DNA of 64,000 nucleotides from Comamonas sp. BIGb0152 (GCF_024809975.1 NZ_JANUDY010000003.1:434001-498000), one strand, 5' to 3'; shown: positions 35,697 through 47,314, counted from the stretch's first letter. Notes: generated by a model not told the origin, from the sequence alone. A program made the numbers and translations.

Positions 35697-36131
35697 ATGT
35701 CAAATGATTACAACAACCCATGCTTCTCGGTCACGCCCCTGGACGGTCTGCTGTCAGAGCGCATCATCCGAATCCTGGCAAAAAATGGAATAGCTTCCGT
35801 TGAAGCCATCCAACAAGCCTACCCGGTTGGATTGCTAAGAATGCATGGCATTGGGATGCTGAGGTTTCGCAAGATCGAGATGGCATTTTTCCCAGGCCAG
35901 TCCTTCGAGCCGGACTTTGCGGTGCCTCCAATTCGGTTTGCCCACGGTTCTTCATTGAACGGCAAGCTGCCTCTGGTGACCGTACGCGCGCTAGCGCGCG
36001 CAGGCATCAAGACGCCGGAGCAGCTTCGTGAGGCCTATCCCGACAAGCTATTGAAGATCCGCACGATTGGAACCGGTACGCTGCAAGAGATCGAGCGTGT
36101 GTTCTTTGCAGGCAAGGTGTTGGGGAAGTGA
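35697..36131 (+). CDS. Protein with two tandem RNA-polymerase-alpha-CTD-like (helix-hairpin-helix) repeats
   Basis: This 144-residue protein consists of two related halves. The first (about 14-66) reads LSERIIRILAKNGIASVEAI, then LLRMHGIGMLRFRKIEMAF. The second (about 90-140) reads LVTVRALARAGIKTPEQLRE, then LLKIRTIGTGTLQEIERVF. Both match the pattern of the alpha subunit C-terminal domain (LSVRSYNCLKNAGI, LLKIRNFGRKSLDEI), which contacts DNA and activators. No amino-terminal polymerase domain is present. It may bind DNA or RNA polymerase; the role is unknown. The ATG at 35697 lacks an obvious ribosome binding site. Confidence 0.68.
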   Translation: MSNDYNNPCFSVTPLDGLLSERIIRILAKNGIASVEAIQQAYPVGLLRMHGIGMLRFRKIEMAFFPGQSFEPDFAVPPIRFAHGSSLNGKLPLVTVRALARAGIKTPEQLREAYPDKLLKIRTIGTGTLQEIERVFFAGKVLGK

Positions 36132-36174
36132 GCAGCCGTTCTGGTGCAAGGTGCACAGAGCCTTGTTGGGCGTC

Positions 36175-36199
36175 TCCCGGTGTGCATCCGGGAATTTAT
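36175..36199 (+). terminator. Weak hairpin after the alpha-CTD-like gene
   Basis: TCCCGG and CCGGGA pair around a 7-base loop and are followed by ATTTATA. It lies 44 bp after the stop codon. The stem is short and the T-run is broken, so efficient termination is uncertain. Confidence 0.4.
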
Positions 36200-36255
36200 A
36201 GGCTTCACGGATTTGACCGCGCAGCGTTAAATTCCGTTTGAATTCATAACGCTAA

Positions 36256-36344
36256 TGGTGCCTCGAGCCGGGATCGAACCGGCACGCCACTTTCGCGGCA
36301 CGGGATTTTAAGTCCCGGGTGTCTACCAATTTCACCATCGAGGC
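36256..36344 (-). tRNA. tRNA-Leu (anticodon TAA)
   Basis: The acceptor arms GCCTCGA and TCGAGGC pair, with CCA encoded at the end. The D-arm reads GGTGAAATTGGTAGACAC, the anticodon loop CTTAAAA carries TAA, a long variable arm is present as expected for leucine, and the T-arm has GGTTCGATCCC. A TAGAAT box at 36357-36362 lies just upstream, so it may have its own promoter. Confidence 0.95.
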
Positions 36345-36492
36345 ACGCAGCCTGCCATTCTAGCCGTTCCCGCTCGCTGGTTGGCGCTGGAGAGGCAGAG
36401 ATGTGCAGCAGCAAGGAAGAGAGCGATGTTGCCGAGCGACGCCCAGCCAAGATGGGCGCTGAGCGGCGCGCCAAAAAAGCGGGCGCTGAAAT

Positions 36493-36522
36493 GCAAAAAA
36501 GAGCCCGAAGACTCTTTTTTGC
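36493..36522 (-). terminator. Terminator of the tRNA-Gly array
   Basis: GCAAAAAAGAG and CTCTTTTTTGC pair perfectly around an 8-base loop, giving a T-rich descending arm on the minus strand directly after the last tRNA-Gly. It separates the array from tRNA-Leu. Confidence 0.75.
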
Positions 36523-36529
36523 GATGTGT

Positions 36530-36605
36530 TGGAGCGGGAAAACGGGTTCGAACCGTCGACCTATACCTTGGCAAGGTATCGCTCTACCAACTGAGCTATT
36601 CCCGC
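36530..36605 (-). tRNA. tRNA-Gly (anticodon GCC), copy 4 in transcription order
   Basis: The acceptor arm GCGGGAA pairs with TTCCCGC, CCA is encoded, the anticodon loop CTTGCCAAG carries GCC, and the T-arm has GGTTCGAACCC. It is identical to the other three copies here. Confidence 0.96.
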
Positions 36606-36645
36606 AAAAACTAGCATGAACAAAGATCACACCAGCTTTGAAAAC

Positions 36646-36721
36646 TGGAGCGGGAAAACGGGTTCGAACCGTCGACCTATACCTTGGCAAGGTATCGCTC
36701 TACCAACTGAGCTATTCCCGC
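36646..36721 (-). tRNA. tRNA-Gly (anticodon GCC), copy 3 in transcription order
   Basis: The 76-base gene is identical to its neighbours, with the GCC anticodon and encoded CCA end. It is the middle unit of the 116-bp tandem repeat. Confidence 0.96.
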
Positions 36722-36761
36722 AAAAACTAGCATGAACAAAGATCACACCAGCTTTGAAAAC

Positions 36762-36837
36762 TGGAGCGGGAAAACGGGTTCGAACCGTCGACCTATACCT
36801 TGGCAAGGTATCGCTCTACCAACTGAGCTATTCCCGC
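36762..36837 (-). tRNA. tRNA-Gly (anticodon GCC), copy 2 in transcription order
   Basis: The 76-base gene is identical to the other copies and is the first unit of the 116-bp tandem repeat in the direction of transcription. It follows tRNA-Cys. Confidence 0.96.
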
Positions 36838-36887
36838 AAACATTGTTCGTATCTCAACGAACCCAAAACGCACTGACAAGCATGTTC

Positions 36888-36961
36888 TGGAGGCGCGATC
36901 CAGAGTCGAACTGGACTAACCGGATTTGCAATCCGGGGCATAACCGCTTTGCTATCGCGCC
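36888..36961 (-). tRNA. tRNA-Cys (anticodon GCA)
   Basis: The acceptor arm GGCGCGA pairs with TCGCGCC, CCA is encoded, the anticodon loop TTGCAAA carries GCA, and the T-arm contains AGTTCGACTCT. It sits between the first tRNA-Gly and the tandem copies and is part of the same transcript. Confidence 0.95.
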
Positions 36962-37002
36962 TTGGATTTTTTGCCGCACTGAAAAATTCAGCACCGCGAA
37001 TA

Positions 37003-37078
37003 TGGAGCGGGAAAACGGGTTCGAACCGTCGACCTATACCTTGGCAAGGTATCGCTCTACCAACTGAGCTATTCCCGC
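37003..37078 (-). tRNA. tRNA-Gly (anticodon GCC), copy 1, first gene of the tRNA operon
   Basis: It is identical in sequence to the three tandem copies but is followed by a different spacer and tRNA-Cys. A TATAAT box lies 26 bp upstream of its 5' end. Confidence 0.96.
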
Positions 37079-37103
37079 ATATCCGTTTTACCGGAAGTCC
37101 GCT

Positions 37104-37109
37104 ATTATA
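37104..37109 (-). promoter_or_regulatory. -10 box of the tRNA operon promoter
   Basis: A perfect TATAAT on the minus strand lies 26 bp before the first tRNA-Gly and is followed by the GC-rich stretch AGCGGAC, the discriminator type of stringently controlled stable-RNA promoters. The -35 element is weak. Confidence 0.55.
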
Positions 37110-37163
37110 TACCGGGCTTCACAGTGGTATGCATTGTAACGCATATTTTTTGGTGTTTTGGGC

Positions 37164-37195
37164 AAACCGGCCCGTTTTTGATGACGGGCCGGTTT
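37164..37195 (-). terminator. Terminator of lon
   Basis: AAACCGGCCCGT and ACGGGCCGGTTT pair perfectly around an 8-base loop. It lies about 20 bp after the lon stop codon. The T-run on the lon strand is only three bases, while the other strand has four, so it may act in both directions. Confidence 0.65.
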
Positions 37196-37216
37196 TCCGC
37201 GCTGGACTACATCCGC

Positions 37217-39676
<2,460 letters not shown>

Positions 39677-39835
39677 GAAAATCCTTTTGAAACTTGTACG
39701 AAGATGATTCGTAAAAGTGATTTTTCAACCCTTGGCCATCAAAAACCAGGGGCAAGGGCGGGTGCCGGCTGGCAAATGCACCCTCAAGCCCTTTGGATAC
39801 AGCCCGGCGGCGCCGGGCGATCCTTGTAAAACACA

Positions 39836-39865
39836 GATGGCAGAGTCCACAAGGTCTCTGCCATC
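39836..39865 (-). terminator. Terminator of clpX
   Basis: GATGGCAGAG and CTCTGCCATC pair perfectly around a 10-base loop and are followed on the minus strand by TGTGTTTTAC. It lies just after the clpX stop codon. Confidence 0.7.
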
Positions 39866-39872
39866 AGGCCGA

Positions 39873-41144
39873 TCAGGCCTTCTTGGCCGCTTCCCGGTAC
39901 ACCAGAAGCGGTGGCTTGCCTTCGTTGATCGTCGCCTCTTCGACCACCACCTTGGCCACGTTGTCCGTGGTGGGCAGGTCGAACATGGTGGTCATCAACG
40001 ATTGCTCAAGAATCGAGCGCAGACCACGTGCCCCAGTCTTGCGGGCCAGGGCCTTCTTCGCAATCGCGGTCAGCGCGTCAGGGCGCACTTCCAGCTCCAC
40101 GCCTTCCATACCCAGCAGCTTGTTGTACTGCTTGACCAGCGCGTTCTTGGGCTGGGTCAGGATCTGGACCAGCGCATCTTCCGACAGCTCGGCCAAGGCC
40201 GTCACCACCGGCAGGCGGCCCACCAGCTCGGGGATGATGCCGAACTTGATCAGGTCTTCCGGCTCGATATCGCGGAAGGCCTCAGAGATGGAGCGCTGCT
40301 GCTTGCTCTTGACCGTGGCGCCAAAACCGATGCCCGAGGCTTCGGAGCGGTTCTCGATCACCTTCTCCAGCCCGGCAAATGCGCCGCCGCAGATGAACAG
40401 GATATTGGTCGTATCGACCTGCAGAAAATCCTGGTTCGGGTGCTTGCGGCCGCCTTGGGGCGGAATCGAGGCCATCGTGCCTTCAATCAACTTGAGCAGC
40501 GCCTGCTGCACGCCTTCGCCCGATACGTCGCGGGTGATCGAGGGGTTGTCGGCCTTGCGGGTGATCTTGTCGATTTCGTCGATGTAGACGATGCCGCGCT
40601 GGGCACGCTCCACATCGTAGTTGCAGCTTTGCAGCAGCTTTTGCACGATGTTCTCGACGTCCTCGCCAACATAACCGGCTTCCGTCAAGGTGGTGGCATC
40701 GGCCATCACAAAGGGCACGTTCAGCTGGCGGGCCAGGGTCTGGGCCAGCAAGGTCTTGCCCGAACCCGTAGGGCCAATCAGCAAGATATTGCTCTTGGAC
40801 AGCTCCACATCGTCCTTGCCGGCCTTGTCCTTGTGCGCCAGACGCTTGTAGTGGTTGTACACCGCCACAGCCAAGGTGCGCTTGGCAGGGTCCTGGCCAA
40901 TGACATAGTTGTCCAGGGTGGACTTGATCTCGGCCGGCGTCGGCAGATCATCACCCTTGACCTTCTCGCCCTCCTTGCCTTCTGCCGCTACTTCGTCGCG
41001 CACGATGTCGTTACAGAGGTTGATACACTCATCGCAGATGAACACGGACGGTCCGGCAATGAGTTTCTTCACCTCGTGCTGACTCTTGCCGCAGAACGAG
41101 CAGTACAGGGTTTTTTCGCTGGATGAGCCTTTTTTCTCGGCCAT
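39873..41144 (-). CDS. clpX: ATP-dependent Clp protease ATP-binding subunit ClpX
   Basis: ClpX unfolds tagged proteins and feeds them to ClpP. The 423-residue protein has the N-terminal zinc-binding domain (C15, C18, C37, C40), Walker A GPTGSGKT at 124-131, the GYVGEDVE pore loop, Walker [11 protein letters not shown] and the IGF loop (SGIGFGATV) that docks on ClpP. It follows clpP on the same strand after about 100 bp and precedes lon, the standard order. Confidence 0.98.
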   Translation of the reverse strand: MAEKKGSSSEKTLYCSFCGKSQHEVKKLIAGPSVFICDECINLCNDIVRDEVAAEGKEGEKVKGDDLPTPAEIKSTLDNYVIGQDPAKRTLAVAVYNHYKRLAHKDKAGKDDVELSKSNILLIGPTGSGKTLLAQTLARQLNVPFVMADATTLTEAGYVGEDVENIVQKLLQSCNYDVERAQRGIVYIDEIDKITRKADNPSITRDVSGEGVQQALLKLIEGTMASIPPQGGRKHPNQDFLQVDTTNILFICGGAFAGLEKVIENRSEASGIGFGATVKSKQQRSISEAFRDIEPEDLIKFGIIPELVGRLPVVTALAELSEDALVQILTQPKNALVKQYNKLLGMEGVELEVRPDALTAIAKKALARKTGARGLRSILEQSLMTTMFDLPTTDNVAKVVVEEATINEGKPPLLVYREAAKKA

Positions 41145-41196
41145 GGGGGCAATGCCTTCAATCGAATCTATGTGGAAACAATGATAACCAACTACA

Positions 41197-41229
41197 AAGC
41201 GGCCTCAACCGGTAGGGTTGCGGCCGCTT
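41197..41229 (-). other. Hairpin between clpP and clpX
   Basis: AAGCGGCC and GGCCGCTT pair, with a second inner pair CAACC and GGTTG, and on the minus strand the stem is followed by TTGTAGTT. It could be a partial terminator or an RNA-processing structure that lowers clpX relative to clpP. The T-run is poor. Confidence 0.5.
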
Positions 41230-41245
41230 ATCTGTAAAAGCCGAC

Positions 41246-41854
41246 TTATGGACGCTTTTCTACCACAGTATCCACCAAGCCGTACTCCTGGGCCTCCGGG
41301 GCCGTCATGAAGTAGTCGCGTTCCGTATCGGCCTTGACCTTTTCATAAGGCTGGCCAGTGCGGTCTGCCAGGATGCGGTTCATCTGCTCCTTGGTCCGGA
41401 TGATATCGCGGGCATGGATTTCGATGTCCGTGGCCTGGCCACGTGCGCCGCCCAGCACCTGGTGGATCATGATCTTGGAGTTGGGCAGCGAGTAGCGCTT
41501 GCCCTTTTCGCCAGCGGCCAGCAGGAAAGCGCCCATGCTGGCGGCAAAGCCCAGGCACATGGTCGAGACCTGGGGCTTGATGAACTGCATGGTGTCATAG
41601 ATGGCCATGCCAGCAGTCACGCTGCCGCCGGGCGAGTTGATGTAGAGCGAAATCTCTTTGTCGGGATTTTCGCTTTCCAGGAACAGCAACTGGGCCACCA
41701 CCAGGTTGGCGGTCTGGTCGTTGACCTCACCGACCAGGAAAATCACGCGGTCCTTGAGCAGACGCGAATAAATGTCAAACGAGCGCTCACCACGGCCCGA
41801 TTGCTCGATCACCATCGGGATCAAACCCAAGTTCTGAATATCTTGTGCGCTCAT
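41246..41854 (-). CDS. clpP: ATP-dependent Clp protease proteolytic subunit ClpP
   Basis: ClpP forms the double-ring serine protease chamber that works with ClpX. The 202-residue protein has the catalytic serine in [11 protein letters not shown] (S106), histidine in MIHQ (H131) and aspartate in DTERDYFM (D180), with the same spacing as in E. coli. [11 protein letters not shown] is the oxyanion strand. It follows tig and precedes clpX. Confidence 0.98.
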   Translation of the reverse strand: MSAQDIQNLGLIPMVIEQSGRGERSFDIYSRLLKDRVIFLVGEVNDQTANLVVAQLLFLESENPDKEISLYINSPGGSVTAGMAIYDTMQFIKPQVSTMCLGFAASMGAFLLAAGEKGKRYSLPNSKIMIHQVLGGARGQATDIEIHARDIIRTKEQMNRILADRTGQPYEKVKADTERDYFMTAPEAQEYGLVDTVVEKRP

Positions 41855-41921
41855 TACATCTCCGTTCAGGATTGGTGGAAGCTAGCGTCAATGCACTGTG
41901 ACTGCGCTAACTGTACCCCAA

Positions 41922-41955
41922 TAAAATGGGGCCTGTGCCCAAAAGCACAAGCCCC
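41922..41955 (-). terminator. Terminator between tig and clpP
   Basis: GGGGC-C-TGTGC and GCACA-A-GCCCC pair around a 6-base loop, and the minus strand continues ATTTTATTGG. It lies about 55 bp after the tig stop and would separate tig from clpP, at least partly. Confidence 0.7.
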
Positions 41956-42009
41956 TGTTTTTGGCTGGCAGCAGCGCTGGCGGCCATGGCCGTCCAGCGT
42001 ACGCGCCTA

Positions 42010-43323
42010 TCAGCCTTGCTGGCCCATCAGCTCGTCAAAGGACACAGCCTTGTCGCTGACCTTGGCCTTGCCCAGCACGAACTCGGTCACGTTGTTTTCG
42101 ATCACAACGGCTTCGACTTCGGCCAAACGTTGGCGGTCGCCAAAGTACCAGCGCACGACGTCTTCTGGCTTCTCGTAGCTCGATGCCAGCTCGTCGATGT
42201 GGGCCTTGATTTGCTCAGGCGTGGCTTCCAGCTTGTTGGACTTGACCAGCTCGGCAACCACCAGGCCCAGGCGCACACGGCGCTCGGCTTGGGGCAGGAA
42301 CACGTCAGCAGGGATTTCTGCCTTTTCAGCGTCCTTGATGCCACGTTGCTTGAGCTCTTCACGGGCGCCTTCGAGCAGACGGCCGACTTCGGCGTCGATG
42401 CTGGCCTTGGGCAGGTCCAGCTCAGCCTTGGAAACCAGGGCTTCCATCACGGCTTGCTTGTTGCGCGACTGAACGCGGAACTTGACTTCACGCTCCAGGT
42501 TCTTCTTGATGTCGGCGCGCAGGCCTTCAACGGAGCCGTCAGCAATGCCCAGGGACTTGGCCAGTGCTTCGTTCACTTCGGGCAGGTTGGCGGCTTCCAC
42601 CTTCTTGACGGTCACCAGGAAGTCGGCGGTCTTGCCAGCCACTTCCTTGCCGTGGTAGTCCTCAGGGAATGCCAGGGGGAAAGTCTTGGATTCGCCGGTC
42701 TTCATGCCGCGCACTGCGTCTTCGAATTCCTTGAGCATCTGGCCTTCGCCGATCAGGAACTGGAATGCCTCGGCCTTGCCGCCAGCGAAGGGTTCGCCGT
42801 CGATCTTGCCTTCGAAGTCCACGGTCACGCGGTCGCCGTCAACGGCAGCCGTGTCGGCTGGGCGCTGGGCGAAGGTGCGGCGTTGCTTGCGCAGGATGTC
42901 GATGGTCTTTTCGATGGCAGCGTCGTCCACATCAGCGGCCAGCTTTTCCACTTCTGCGGAAGCCAGGTCACCGATCTTGACTTCGGGGAACACTTCGAAC
43001 ACGGCATCAAATGCCAGCTCACCTTCGGCAGCGCCGTCTTTTTCGGTGATCTTGGGCTGGCCTGCAACGCGCAGTTCGGCTTCATTGGCAGCCTTGGCAA
43101 AAGCCTCGCCGACCTTCTCGTTGAGCACTTCGTACTGTACGGAATAGCCATAGCGCTGTGCCACCACGTTCATCGGCACCTTGCCTGGACGGAAACCGTC
43201 CATCTTCACGGTGCGGGCCAGGCGCTTCAAGCGGCTGTCCACTTCGGTTTGCACGGATGCGAGAGGCAAGCTCAGCGAAATTTTGCGCTCGAGCTTTTCA
43301 AGGGTTTCAACATTCACTGCCAT
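42010..43323 (-). CDS. tig: Trigger factor, ribosome-associated chaperone
   Basis: Trigger factor binds nascent chains at the ribosome exit tunnel. The 437-residue protein has the ribosome-binding tail region with the signature GFRPGKVPMNVV (residues about 43-55), a central FKBP-type prolyl isomerase domain (GDRVTVDFEGKIDGEPFAGG, FPEDYHGKEVAGKTADF) and the helical C-terminal domain. The length is normal. It begins the tig-clpP-clpX-lon block. Confidence 0.97.
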   Translation of the reverse strand: MAVNVETLEKLERKISLSLPLASVQTEVDSRLKRLARTVKMDGFRPGKVPMNVVAQRYGYSVQYEVLNEKVGEAFAKAANEAELRVAGQPKITEKDGAAEGELAFDAVFEVFPEVKIGDLASAEVEKLAADVDDAAIEKTIDILRKQRRTFAQRPADTAAVDGDRVTVDFEGKIDGEPFAGGKAEAFQFLIGEGQMLKEFEDAVRGMKTGESKTFPLAFPEDYHGKEVAGKTADFLVTVKKVEAANLPEVNEALAKSLGIADGSVEGLRADIKKNLEREVKFRVQSRNKQAVMEALVSKAELDLPKASIDAEVGRLLEGAREELKQRGIKDAEKAEIPADVFLPQAERRVRLGLVVAELVKSNKLEATPEQIKAHIDELASSYEKPEDVVRWYFGDRQRLAEVEAVVIENNVTEFVLGKAKVSDKAVSFDELMGQQG

Positions 43324-43731
43324 GGTTAATCCTAGTTAGGCACGAACCCTTCCGGCCACGGTGTGCAAACGCCATCAATACTGCCCTGCAAGCGGTCAAG
43401 CTTGCGTCTGCTGCGAGGACTATCCGTGTCGCATCAGGGGCGGTATCAACGGGGCTTGGCACCGTTTTACAACCTGGGGTCCCATTTAGATAGGCGACTG
43501 GCCCTAAGCCCAGCACACCCAAAAATCAAACGATGACAGCGCATTCAGTAGCAAGCAACACCTGGCATGACGCGGCAAAAACCAGCGTTGTCACGAAAGC
43601 GGTGCAGCGCAAGGCGCCATCGACCGAAACCAAACATTATATATAAAGCCAGCTCTTATCCGCGCTGCCAAGACCGTGATGAAGCGGGTTCAGCTCGAGG
43701 CGGGCCGCGAGCCCCCGCCACCGCAGACAAG
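43324..43731. other. Intergenic region upstream of tig
   Basis: No gene was seen. A TATAAT box on the minus strand at 43636-43641 could belong to a tig promoter, which would give a leader of about 300 nt, but no good -35 element accompanies it. The start of tig is preceded on the minus strand by TAACTAGGATTAACC, which contains a usable ribosome binding site. Confidence 0.4.
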
Positions 43732-43764
43732 AAAAAAGCCGAATCTCCTGTTGGAAATTCGGCT
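43732..43764 (-). terminator. Terminator of tRNA-Leu (TAG)
   Basis: AGCCGAAT and ATTCGGCT pair, with further pairing TTCC and GAGA-type inside, and the minus strand continues with six T residues. It lies 52 bp after the tRNA gene. Confidence 0.85.
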
Positions 43765-43815
43765 CTGATTCATCAGTAACCCAAGCTGCATATAGATATA
43801 CAGCTATCAATTTTT

Positions 43816-43902
43816 TGGTGCGCGGGGGGGGACTCGAACCCCCACACCATTGCTGGCGTCAGGACCTAAACCTGGTGCGTCTACCAATTTCGCCACCCGC
43901 GC
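43816..43902 (-). tRNA. tRNA-Leu (anticodon TAG)
   Basis: GCGCGGG pairs with CCCGCGC, CCA is encoded, the D-arm reads GGCGAAATTGGTAGACGC, the anticodon loop TTTAGGT carries TAG, and a long variable arm is present. The T-arm stem is very C-rich (GGGGGTTCGAGTCCCCC). Confidence 0.95.
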
Positions 43903-44056
43903 GGTTGCGGCTCCGGCCGGCTAGAAAGCCAACCTGCCTGTTTTTAGGTCAATCCGCGATTCTACATGCAAGCCATTGGTATTTTCAGCAAAACCGGCCA
44001 AAAACCACCCCTGCTGCCGGGCCCGGCGTTGCCGGCAGGCCCGGGCTGCGCCGCGC

Positions 44057-47000
44057 TCAGACAGCGGCCGACAGCGGCACCGCGCTGTGCTCCTTTTTCA
44101 CCCGGTACCAGGCGGCGTACATCGCGGGCAGCGCCAGCAAGGTCAGCACCGTGGCAACCACCAGCCCGCCCATGATGGCGACAGCCATGGGGCCCCAGAA
44201 GATGCTGCGCGACAGCGGGATCATCGCCAGCACCGCCGCCGCGGCCGTCAGCGCAATGGGGCGCAGCCGGTGGGTGGCAGCCTCCACAATCGCGTCCCAG
44301 GTCGACAGGCCGGCGGCATGGTTGGCCTCGATCTGGTCGATCAGGATCACCGAGTTGCGCTGGATCATGCCCATCAGCGCGATCACGCCCAGCAAGGCCA
44401 CAAAACCAAAGGGCCGATTGAGCAGCAACAATGCCGCCGTCACGCCGGATATCCCGAGGAAACCAGTGATGTAGACTAGCACCGAGCGGCTGAAGCTGTG
44501 CAGCTGCAGCATCAGCAAAGTGAAGACAAGAAACACCATGATGGGCATGCCCGCCATGATGGAGTCCGAGCCCTTGGCACTTTCCTCCACCGCGCCAGCA
44601 ATCTCGATGCGGTACTGGTTCAGGCCCTTGTCGGCCCAGCCCTGCTGCAGCTTTTGCAGATCAGGCCAGAGCTTTTGCGTCACCGTCGGGCCTTGCAGGC
44701 CGGCGGCTACATCACCTTGCACGGTGATCGCATACTCGCGCCCCTGGCGCCACAAAATGCCCGGCTCCCAGACAAAGCTCGGCTTGGCAATCTGCGACAG
44801 CAAGATCGCTTGGCCGCTGCTGGACGCCACATAGGCATTGCCCACATCGGTCACGGCCTGGCGCTCGTCCACCGGCTGGCGCAGCACCATGTCGATCAGC
44901 TTGTCACCTTCGCGATACTGGCCGATGGTGTTGCCCGACAGTTGGGTGCGTGTGGCCTGGGCAATGCTCTGGTTGCTCACGCCCAGTGCGCGGGCCTTGC
45001 TCTGGTCCACCTCCAGGCGCAGCACCTTGATGGATTCGTTCCAGTTGTCGTTCACGCCGCGCATATCGGGCGAGGCTTCCAGCTTGGCGCGCACCTCAGT
45101 CGCCAGCGTGCGCAGCAGCTTGGGGTCCTCACCCATCACACGGAACTGCACCGGGTAAGGCACGGGCGGGCCGCTGGGCAGCAGCTTGACGCGGGCCCGC
45201 ACCTCCGGGAACTCCTGGGCCAGCAAGGTCGGCAGCTGCTTCATCAGGCGGTCGCGGTCGGCCAGGTTGTGGGGCAGCAAGATCAGCTGCGACACATTGG
45301 ACTGCGGAAAGATCTGGTCCAGCGGCAGGTAAAAGCGCGGCACACCCGAGCCGATCCAGGAGGTGACCGACTCCATGCCCTCTTGGGTCTGCATGCGCTG
45401 CTCGATGCGCCGCGTCACCGCCTCGTTGGCCGCCATGCTCGATCCCTCGGGCAACCAGACATCCATCAGGATCTCGGTGCGGTTGGAATCGGGGAAGAAC
45501 TGCTGCTGCACGCGCGTCATGCCAAACAGGCCCAGCGCAAACACCAGCACCGTTGCGCCAATCGTCAGCCAGCGGTGCTCCACACACCAGGAGACGGTGC
45601 GGCGGAAACCGTTGTAGAAAGGGGTGTCAAACATCGCATGCTCGCCACCCTCCCCGGCTGGCGGCACATGCCGGGGTTTTTTGAGAAACACCGTGCCCAG
45701 GTAAGGCACAAAGTAGACCGATACCACCCAGCTGATCACCAGCGCGATCACCGTCACCGCAAAGATCGCAAAGGTGTATTCGCCCGTGGTGGATTTGGCA
45801 ATGCCAATCGGCATAAAGCCCGCCGCCGTGATCAAGGTGCCCGTCAGCATGGGCTTGGCGGTGATGTCATAGGCAGCGGTCGCCGCGCTCAGCTTGTCAT
45901 AGCCTTCTTCAAGCTTGCGCACCATCATCTCGACGGCAATGATGGCGTCGTCTACCAAGAGGCCCAGCGCAATGATCAAGGAGCCCAGCGAGATCTTGTG
46001 CAGGCCAATGCCCCAGTACCACATGGCCAGGAAGGTGGCACACAGCACCAGCGGAATGGTGATACCCACCACCAACCCAGGGCGCGGATCCAAGCTGATC
46101 CGGCGCCACAGCGGATCCTTGCCCTTGCGGATATGCATACCCAGGCTCAAAAAGCTCACGGCCAGCACAATCACCACCGCCTCGATCAGCACGCGCACAA
46201 ATTCGTTGACCGAGGTAGCCACCGCCTTGGGCTGGTCCTGCACATTCTCCAGCCGCAAACCGGCCGGCAGGGTCGGCACAATCTTGCCCACCGCCTCATG
46301 CAGGTGCTTGCCCAGTGCAATCACATCCCCGCCCTTGCGCATGGAGATACCCAAGGCCACGGTCGGCTGGCCCTGGTAATGCACCTTGGTCTTGGCCGGG
46401 TCCAGGTAGCTGCGGTAGATGTCGGCAATATCGCCCAGCTTGAGCTGGTTGCCATTGGGCCCCCGAATGGGCATGGCCTTGACGTCGTCCAACTGGCGGA
46501 ACTCGCCGGTCACCTCGACCTGCACCCGGTCGGCGCCGGCCTGCACCTCGCCGCCGCTTTGCACCGCGTTTTGCTGGCCGAGCTGGGCAATGACCTGGTT
46601 CATGTCCAGGCCCAGCTGGGCCAGTTTGCTGCGCGATATCTCTATGTAGAGCTTCTCGTCCTGCACGCCAAACAGCTCGACCTTGGCCACATCTTTGACC
46701 CGCAACAGGCTCTGGCGCACGCTGTCGGCATATTCCTTGAGCTCGGCGTAGCTGTAGCCCTCGCCCTGCAGCGCGTAAATCACGCCATAGACGTCGCCGA
46801 AGTCATCGTTGAAGAATGGCCCGAGCACGCCCTGGGGCAAGCTGGCGCGCATATCGCCCACCTTTTTGCGCACCGCCAGCCAGGTTTGCGGCACATCCTG
46901 GGGCCGGGTGTCTTCGCGCAGGTTCAGGATGACCAGCATCTCGCCGGGCTTGGAGTAGCTGACGATCTTGTCGGCGTTGGGCACATCCTGCAAGGTGCGC

Positions 47001-47305
47001 TCGACCTTGTCGGTCACCTGCTCGGCCATCTGCTGGGCGGTGGCGCCCGGCCAGGCGGCAGACACCACCATCGCGCGGAAGGTGAAGGGCGGATCCTCAT
47101 CCTGCCCCAGCTGAAAGTAAGCCCCCATGCCCAGCAACAGCAGCATGATGAGCAGGTAGCGCGTGAGCGGCACATGCTGCAGCGCCCAGCGCGAGAGGTT
47201 AAAGCCTGGGCGGGCGCTGTGTTTTTCGCCCTCCGGCCCTGGGCCCGATGGGGGTGTGGATCCCGGCGTGCCGGTGTCTTCCGGTGTGTTCTGAGGTGTT
47301 TGCAT
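44057..47305 (-). CDS. RND-family efflux transporter, inner-membrane pump (AcrB-like)
   Basis: This 1082-residue proton-driven pump exports drugs or other toxic compounds. It has twelve hydrophobic segments, two large periplasmic loops and the proton-relay aspartates in GLLVDDAIIAVEMMVRKLEE. YLLIMLLLLGMGAYFQLGQD is the first helix. A proline-rich N-terminal extension of about 35 residues precedes it. The ATG at 47305 has AAGAGGT just upstream and starts 9 bp after the adaptor gene. Sequence style fits the branch next to multidrug or cation pumps of Burkholderiales; substrate unknown. No outer-membrane channel gene follows. Confidence 0.95.
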   Translation of the reverse strand: MQTPQNTPEDTGTPGSTPPSGPGPEGEKHSARPGFNLSRWALQHVPLTRYLLIMLLLLGMGAYFQLGQDEDPPFTFRAMVVSAAWPGATAQQMAEQVTDKVERTLQDVPNADKIVSYSKPGEMLVILNLREDTRPQDVPQTWLAVRKKVGDMRASLPQGVLGPFFNDDFGDVYGVIYALQGEGYSYAELKEYADSVRQSLLRVKDVAKVELFGVQDEKLYIEISRSKLAQLGLDMNQVIAQLGQQNAVQSGGEVQAGADRVQVEVTGEFRQLDDVKAMPIRGPNGNQLKLGDIADIYRSYLDPAKTKVHYQGQPTVALGISMRKGGDVIALGKHLHEAVGKIVPTLPAGLRLENVQDQPKAVATSVNEFVRVLIEAVVIVLAVSFLSLGMHIRKGKDPLWRRISLDPRPGLVVGITIPLVLCATFLAMWYWGIGLHKISLGSLIIALGLLVDDAIIAVEMMVRKLEEGYDKLSAATAAYDITAKPMLTGTLITAAGFMPIGIAKSTTGEYTFAIFAVTVIALVISWVVSVYFVPYLGTVFLKKPRHVPPAGEGGEHAMFDTPFYNGFRRTVSWCVEHRWLTIGATVLVFALGLFGMTRVQQQFFPDSNRTEILMDVWLPEGSSMAANEAVTRRIEQRMQTQEGMESVTSWIGSGVPRFYLPLDQIFPQSNVSQLILLPHNLADRDRLMKQLPTLLAQEFPEVRARVKLLPSGPPVPYPVQFRVMGEDPKLLRTLATEVRAKLEASPDMRGVNDNWNESIKVLRLEVDQSKARALGVSNQSIAQATRTQLSGNTIGQYREGDKLIDMVLRQPVDERQAVTDVGNAYVASSSGQAILLSQIAKPSFVWEPGILWRQGREYAITVQGDVAAGLQGPTVTQKLWPDLQKLQQGWADKGLNQYRIEIAGAVEESAKGSDSIMAGMPIMVFLVFTLLMLQLHSFSRSVLVYITGFLGISGVTAALLLLNRPFGFVALLGVIALMGMIQRNSVILIDQIEANHAAGLSTWDAIVEAATHRLRPIALTAAAAVLAMIPLSRSIFWGPMAVAIMGGLVVATVLTLLALPAMYAAWYRVKKEHSAVPLSAAV

Positions 47306-47314
47306 GCGCACCTC

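Larger units (their letters stand above)
36530..36840 (-). repeat. Tandem 116-bp repeat carrying tRNA-Gly
   Basis: Three tRNA-Gly genes start at 36530, 36646 and 36762, exactly 116 bp apart. The 40-bp spacers between them (from CAAAAACTAGCATGAAC to GCTTTGAAAAC) are also identical, so whole units were duplicated recently or are kept identical by recombination. Confidence 0.92.

Noticed and set aside
36256..37078. Regular repeats as a possible CRISPR array
   Set aside because: The 116-bp units contain complete tRNA-Gly genes with identical spacers, which is the opposite of a CRISPR array.
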